Positions 59,101 through 62,670 of a stretch of DNA of 62,670 nt are shown here, piece by piece. Origin of the DNA: JAZFYD01 sp036443405. GTDB lineage: Bacteria > Planctomycetota > PLA2. The stretch lies in the NCBI GenBank assembly GCA_036443405.1, contig JAZFYD010000021.1, positions 1 to 62,670 on the forward strand, given 5' to 3'. The position numbers and the translations under genes were made by a program. The notes below the pieces were generated by a model. That model saw only the letters and a program-made list of their open reading frames with translations. It searched no databases and was not told where the DNA came from. Each line of letters starts with the position of its first letter. The first letter of the stretch is position 1.

Positions 59101-61110
59101 TCCGCCACCGGCACTTCGCCGGAACAGAAGCCGCGAACCATCAAGGACCGCGTGCGACAACGCGCGAACCAGCTCGGCATCCACCTCGGAGCCGTGCTCG
59201 CTTCGCTCTTTGTTGCCGGCCAGCGCGATCGTGCGCTGGAAGTCGGACCGAAGGGCGCCGCCTGGTGGCGGCGAACGCTGATCGAGATTGGAACGCTCTA
59301 CGCGATCCTCATTCCCATTGAACTTACTGTGACCCAGGGCCGTATCGGTGCCTACGGTGTGCACCCCCATCCCTATTGGCTTGTTGTTCTTCCCATGGCT
59401 GGCGCACGCGGTGTCGTGGCCGGATTGGTCGCGGCAGCCGTCGCTAGCCTCCTTTATGCCGTCGGTGCGATACAGGCCCTGGGCACGCTTTCTCTCGATC
59501 AGGTATTCACGTTACGCCGGCTGATGGAGCCGGTGCTCTTCTTCGGTGCGGGGTTCTTCCTCGGCGAGTTGCACGACGAACTCTCCTCGCGCCACAAGAA
59601 GCTGCAACTTCGGATGAAGAAGGCGGAGGACCAATACGGAGTCGTCCGCCAGGAACGCGACGTACTACAAGAGGCGAACCGCGAACTCGAACGGCGGATC
59701 GTCGATCACAGCGCGCAGTTCGGCAACATCATCGTGGCCGCGCAACGCATCGAAGAGTCCGACCGCTCCGAGATCTTCGAGGTCGCCCTCGATCTGGTCG
59801 CGGAGCATTGCGGCGCATCGGCGTCGGTCCTCCTCCTGCTCGGGGACGGCGCTGTGGACTACGTCTGTCACCGCGGATGGCCCGACGAGCAGCGCAGCGA
59901 GCGGCTCGGAAGCGCCAGGCGCAGCCCGCTGCTCCGTCGCGCGATCGAGGACGGTCGCACGATCAACGGATTCTCACCGGACGTGGAGGCGCCGCCCGAC
60001 GGCCCGCTCGTGGTGGCTCCGCTGTTTGACGAGCGCGGCGTCTTGAAAGCACTCCTCTGCCTGGACGAAATCCCGCCGTCGCGCCTCAACGAGTCCACGA
60101 TCAACACCTTCGTCGGAATCGCGGACTGGATCGGCAAGTCGCTGGCGCGCCTCGGCAAGCAGGACGCCGTGCCGACGCCGAACTCGAGCGAGGGCGGGAG
60201 GCCGCAGGACGAACTGCGACTCGGCACGACCAAGGAATTCGGCGAACGGCTGCGCATCGAGTACGAGCGCTCCGCGCGCTACGGCGTGCCGACGGCCATC
60301 CTCGCGATTCACGCGATCGAGTGGAGCGACACGACCCGCGAGGGCGACGGCACGATCGATCGCTTCATGATGAGCCAATTCACCGGCGGCCTGCGTCCGT
60401 CGGACGCGATCTACCGGTTCGGCTATCCGGGCTGCTACATCATCGTTCTCGCCGGAACGACACCGGAAGGCGCCGAGGTCGTACGCGGCCGCCTGCTGCG
60501 CCGCGTGGAGTACTCGGCGACCAGCGCCATCGGCCGCATCGAGATCTACGCCGAGGGTCCGGACGCGGACGCACCGGATCTGATGAGCCTCATGGAGCGC
60601 GTCGCGCAGCTCTTCCGCCGCTCCTCGCCGCTTGCGCTCGGTTCGCACGTTCCGGTTGCGATCCCGGACTGGACGCCCATCGGCGACCGGGATGCACTCA
60701 TCCGTCGCGTGCGCGTCGAAACGTCCATCGCCGTCCGCAACGGTTTCGATCTTCATGTCGTCGGCATCACGGCGCCCGATTCGCGGGCGGAATACGCGGA
60801 GGGTCTCGCACGCCACCTCGAGGAAGTATCGCGAGGCATCCTGCGTCCGTCCGACGGCGCGTACAGCGTTACGAAGAACCAGTGCGCCGTGGTCCTGCCG
60901 AACACGGATCCGGAATCCAGCGCGATCGTCGCTCACAAGCTCGTGAGTGCCTTGCGCGAACGCGATCCGGACGCGCCGTACGGCAACATCGAGACCCTCG
61001 TCCTCGGGCTGGGCACGCACTATCCGGACACCGACTCGTTCATGGACGCGCTCACAGCGGCCCGTGTCAGTGAGCACACGGCCACGAGCTCGCAGGAGGA
61101 CGAGACGTGA
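56140..61110 (+). CDS. PelD-like c-di-GMP receptor with giant acidic extension and two degenerate GGDEF domains
   Basis: The protein has 1656 residues; Pseudomonas PelD has about 455. Residues 1-20 are basic, then about 1000 residues are Glu/Asp/Ala/Pro/Thr-rich with no hydrophobic core and four copies of an ETFTEGL-like motif (near residues 330, 460, 577 and 654). A basic patch precedes three or four membrane helices at about 1045-1145 (LIEIGTLYAILIPIELTV, VVAGLVAAAVASLLYAVGAI, EPVLFFGAGFFLGEL), a coiled coil, and a GAF domain (1185-1330). Two GGDEF-fold domains follow. Each has an RPSD inhibitory-site motif (residues ~1419 and ~1569) but lost the GGDEF signature (first FGYPGC, second VTKNQC). 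PelD is known to bind c-di-GMP at such an RxxD site. GGGAG lies before the ATG. Confidence 0.85.
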   Translation: MGKRRKKRRSQKKPGGFSAKPKGKKPEEQEPEPGNLEEGGVGGSFTSHDPDGGQKFFSFSGQLERQNVPGPFEELDPTTTDAFGATDGFTVTPGETRDHGIDVPDESPAPEETEEPVAPIREAPGPFESDGNTHTYTHTDTWRAPDAAPGEFVHPHDPHTDPIQAREQIPSDVDPALLETRDATPGEIKRLWEAHEETAFDPLLRVSPDIPTAPAEPAEDVGEPAQPDAAPAEETASQSSAMTADEDTHTEAIGPGGLLVQGSTPAAPASDVVDMRSAPQQESGTESKETPAEDSTSDGEAAAPADVVHEPAEETQLVAEATDALMDLGDETFTEGLSELKELLFESSQPGPAEEEEATPPPVREAAFDERASDDTATEAFLSIDGDHTDTSDSIARQTEADVGAAPNQQDAATETEDADELEALEPLDAPKDLTTSDSSAPAQPEVLAEADTPFSDCADETFTEGLSRTDMFTVGGAPPADEAESEQARDSAEALGSSRAVSSKRGPLSEDPADRLLDGSVEEAVEEDEADVSLPPRHKIAARSETPNTPSAADAESPDEEPAPEAESDEPFTQIGEETFTEGLDSLRELTVGDSATDTQIVAPEHSGPEESSVSDAPTADTAADPADTPRETEEDVVHPGVGEAAQSESAGDETFTADGTEIEVEAATPAAPTPAEATPTDAEAAGATKRDVSQAETTELPIESATGDTTQPIPGDEHSLAERAAGMDSAELGAADTAALGPSPDTPVEADSIDLTDLAATVPDETVDLSRIGESAETVILPGGDPQQPFAKKTKTPVDPDATDPEPALDATKSEFKAPLPPDGHEHSAQSSAEHGLTRTDMLASHEVPQREKTLDQPAGASQSHVLKDPEFHALHVAEPSAEPADHEAGPVPRRKRFRDRAQKRGWFGGAFAGLASLVKKRERKATWTDPADLEELALFEPAPTTSGEIDPELQTDSDLLGEFQSLERPADAAAKGASAGPAAPSATGTSPEQKPRTIKDRVRQRANQLGIHLGAVLASLFVAGQRDRALEVGPKGAAWWRRTLIEIGTLYAILIPIELTVTQGRIGAYGVHPHPYWLVVLPMAGARGVVAGLVAAAVASLLYAVGAIQALGTLSLDQVFTLRRLMEPVLFFGAGFFLGELHDELSSRHKKLQLRMKKAEDQYGVVRQERDVLQEANRELERRIVDHSAQFGNIIVAAQRIEESDRSEIFEVALDLVAEHCGASASVLLLLGDGAVDYVCHRGWPDEQRSERLGSARRSPLLRRAIEDGRTINGFSPDVEAPPDGPLVVAPLFDERGVLKALLCLDEIPPSRLNESTINTFVGIADWIGKSLARLGKQDAVPTPNSSEGGRPQDELRLGTTKEFGERLRIEYERSARYGVPTAILAIHAIEWSDTTREGDGTIDRFMMSQFTGGLRPSDAIYRFGYPGCYIIVLAGTTPEGAEVVRGRLLRRVEYSATSAIGRIEIYAEGPDADAPDLMSLMERVAQLFRRSSPLALGSHVPVAIPDWTPIGDRDALIRRVRVETSIAVRNGFDLHVVGITAPDSRAEYAEGLARHLEEVSRGILRPSDGAYSVTKNQCAVVLPNTDPESSAIVAHKLVSALRERDPDAPYGNIETLVLGLGTHYPDTDSFMDALTAARVSEHTATSSQEDET

Positions 61111-62670
61111 GCATCGGCTGGAAGCGTTACTACGTCCCCGTTCTCGCGCTGACGCTGCTCGAGGGCGGCGCGGTCTGGACCGCCGTCACCGCGGAGCGCG
61201 GGTACGTGTTGCTGGCTTCGCTGTCGCTGCACTGCCTGGCGAGCTACCTCGCGTTGGCCGCGGCGAAGTCGCGCCGCGCAGGGACGCTCTCCGAGGTCGA
61301 GCAGGATGTCGTGCTGTTCGGTTCGTTGTTCGTTCCGCTGTTCGGCCCGGTCATCGGGTGGACGATTCCGCGCGTAGTAGCGGACGACGACATCGAGGAC
61401 GCCCACCAGGTGTTCGAACGCTACGAGGAACACGTGCGGCCTCAGGTCCCGGACTGGGAACGCTCGCTCTTCACGGGCGATTTCGACCGCGACCTTGCGC
61501 GCGAACTGGACGCGGAGAGCTACTACGAAGTTCTGCGCCTCGGTAACACGGACCAAAAACGAAACGCCCTCGCGCGCCTCGCGGAGCTGGGCCAGCCGAA
61601 GCACCTCGAACTCGTGCGTCGCTGTCTCGAGGACCCCGTGCAGGAGGTGACGCTCTATGCATACTCGGAACTCGAGCGACTCGGTAAATCGTACGAGGAG
61701 AAAATCGAGACGCTCACGTTGGCGTCGGAGAAAAACCCGACCGACGCGGCGGTGCTCTACGAGTTGGCGGACGCGTATTACGCGTATGCGTTCAGCGGCG
61801 TTCTCGACGGCGGCTTGAGCGCATATCACTTCCGTATCTGCATGGCCAGCGTGAAGGGCGCGCGCGAAAACGGCGACACGCGCGTCGAGACCTATGTCCT
61901 GGAGGCGCTCTCCCTCGTCGGGCTCGGCGAAACTCCGGCGGCACGGGAACTGCTCGACTCGCTTCCGGAGAACCTGGCGTCGGACACGCGCGTCCGGCTG
62001 GTGCGCGCGCGCATCGCGTTCGAGGATCGCGAGTTCGACGAGGCTCGCGCCGAGGCCAACGCGATCGTGGAATCCGGCGACGATCTCCCCGCCTGGCTGC
62101 AAGCGATCCACGCCGCGAGCACGGACGAAGCGGACGCGGCCGCCGACGCTGCCGGCGAAGACGCCACGCAGGACGATAAGGACGAGCGCGATCTCGAAGC
62201 CCAGAAGCCTCTCAACGCCCTCGCGCGCGAGATATCGGACCTCTCCGAACTCGACGATTGGAGCCAGCCCGACGAGGACATCGCGGCGATCGAAACCCTC
62301 GCACGCGAAGCTGATCTTGACCGATTCCCCGCGCCGGAGGTCGAACTACATCCGGACTGGGACGAGGACCCGGTACTTGCCGATCCGGAGACCTGGACCG
62401 GCGATGAATCCGACCTGTCGGTGGACACGCCGCTCGAGTCGTTGCGGCCCGAGCCCGCGCAGCCCGAGCCTTCGGGAGCGGGAGACGAGATGTCGGCATC
62501 CACGTCCACCGACGCGGACCTTGCGACGCTTGCCGACTTGGGGACGCCTGTGTCGCACGAAACAGCCGCGCCGCCCGAGCCCATCAACACGGAAGCCCAC
62601 GTTGCATCCGGGGATGAGACCGAAGAACCGGCGTTTGAATCCAACAACACGATCTCGGATCTCGCCAACA
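61107..62670 (+). CDS. PelE-like membrane/TPR protein (partial)
   Basis: The frame opens at a GTG overlapping the PelD-like stop (GTGA) and is still open at the window edge, 521 residues in. Two or three hydrophobic segments come first (YYVPVLALTLLEGGAVW, GYVLLASLSLHCLASYLALAA, VLFGSLFVPLFGPVIGWTI). They are followed by helical repeats (residues ~125-330, TPR/HEAT-like, ALARLAELGQPKHLELVRRC) as in PelE, which partners PelD at the inner membrane. From residue 340 on the chain is acidic and disordered, like the PelD extension. Pseudomonas PelE is about 330 residues, so the tail is extra. Confidence 0.75.
   Translation, partial: MSIGWKRYYVPVLALTLLEGGAVWTAVTAERGYVLLASLSLHCLASYLALAAAKSRRAGTLSEVEQDVVLFGSLFVPLFGPVIGWTIPRVVADDDIEDAHQVFERYEEHVRPQVPDWERSLFTGDFDRDLARELDAESYYEVLRLGNTDQKRNALARLAELGQPKHLELVRRCLEDPVQEVTLYAYSELERLGKSYEEKIETLTLASEKNPTDAAVLYELADAYYAYAFSGVLDGGLSAYHFRICMASVKGARENGDTRVETYVLEALSLVGLGETPAARELLDSLPENLASDTRVRLVRARIAFEDREFDEARAEANAIVESGDDLPAWLQAIHAASTDEADAAADAAGEDATQDDKDERDLEAQKPLNALAREISDLSELDDWSQPDEDIAAIETLAREADLDRFPAPEVELHPDWDEDPVLADPETWTGDESDLSVDTPLESLRPEPAQPEPSGAGDEMSASTSTDADLATLADLGTPVSHETAAPPEPINTEAHVASGDETEEPAFESNNTISDLAN

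Overview
This is a GC-rich bacterial window of 62.7 kb with about 48 protein genes and no rRNA, tRNA or CRISPR that I can see. Genes are packed tightly, with many ATGA/GTGA start-stop overlaps. The cell is Gram-negative: there is an outer-membrane beta-barrel protein, there are lipoproteins, and there is a type II secretion minor pseudopilin. It probably makes selenoproteins, because two genes carry an in-frame UGA at a redox cysteine position followed by a SECIS-like hairpin. UGA is otherwise an ordinary stop. The mix of secreted esterase-like proteins with TPR or PDZ modules, FG-GAP proteins, a fused isobutyryl-CoA mutase and GAF/Roadblock proteins suggests Planctomycetota or a neighbouring phylum. 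That placement is inference with low confidence.

Layout. 1-5500: end of an unknown gene, a hydrolase/DNA-methyltransferase pair, and a formiminotransferase/cyclodeaminase pair. 5.7-13.8 kb: a GspF/pseudo-GspE fusion, then a rightward run with an ABC exporter, two FG-GAP proteins, a GspK-like pseudopilin and a HU/pseudo-receiver/ATPase fusion. 14.0-15.5 kb: a GAF-Roadblock/Roadblock operon. 15.6-25.2 kb: secreted hydrolases, a Dus enzyme, and small membrane and lipoprotein genes. 25.5-32.5 kb: gltX, a spermidine-synthase-like membrane fusion, and dtd. 32.5-38.1 kb: icmF and a PDZ pseudo-hydrolase. 38.2-41.2 kb: a second ABC exporter. 41.3-43.6 kb: the two selenoprotein candidates flanking a ChaN lipoprotein. 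43.9-48.4 kb: rtcB, a copper-type P-ATPase and a cation antiporter. 48.5-62.7 kb: a Fis-type regulator and a Pel-like exopolysaccharide locus that runs off the right edge.

The Pel-like locus is the most striking system. It has a GH114-type glycosidase on the opposite strand, a separate PelA-like deacetylase, a PelB-like TPR/beta-barrel protein, a 1656-residue PelD-like c-di-GMP receptor with two tandem degenerate GGDEF domains (each keeping an RPSD inhibitory-site motif) behind a roughly 1000-residue acidic tail, and a PelE-like protein with its own acidic tail. No PelC-like gene lies between the B and D genes.

A second theme is intergenic structure. Every convergent gene gap longer than 150 bp (13.8, 18.1, 27.2 and 43.6 kb) is filled by a large imperfect palindrome. 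Two of these belong to one repeat family, and a third shares a unit with a half-copy at 5.6 kb. All other convergent pairs are packed to under 100 bp or overlap.
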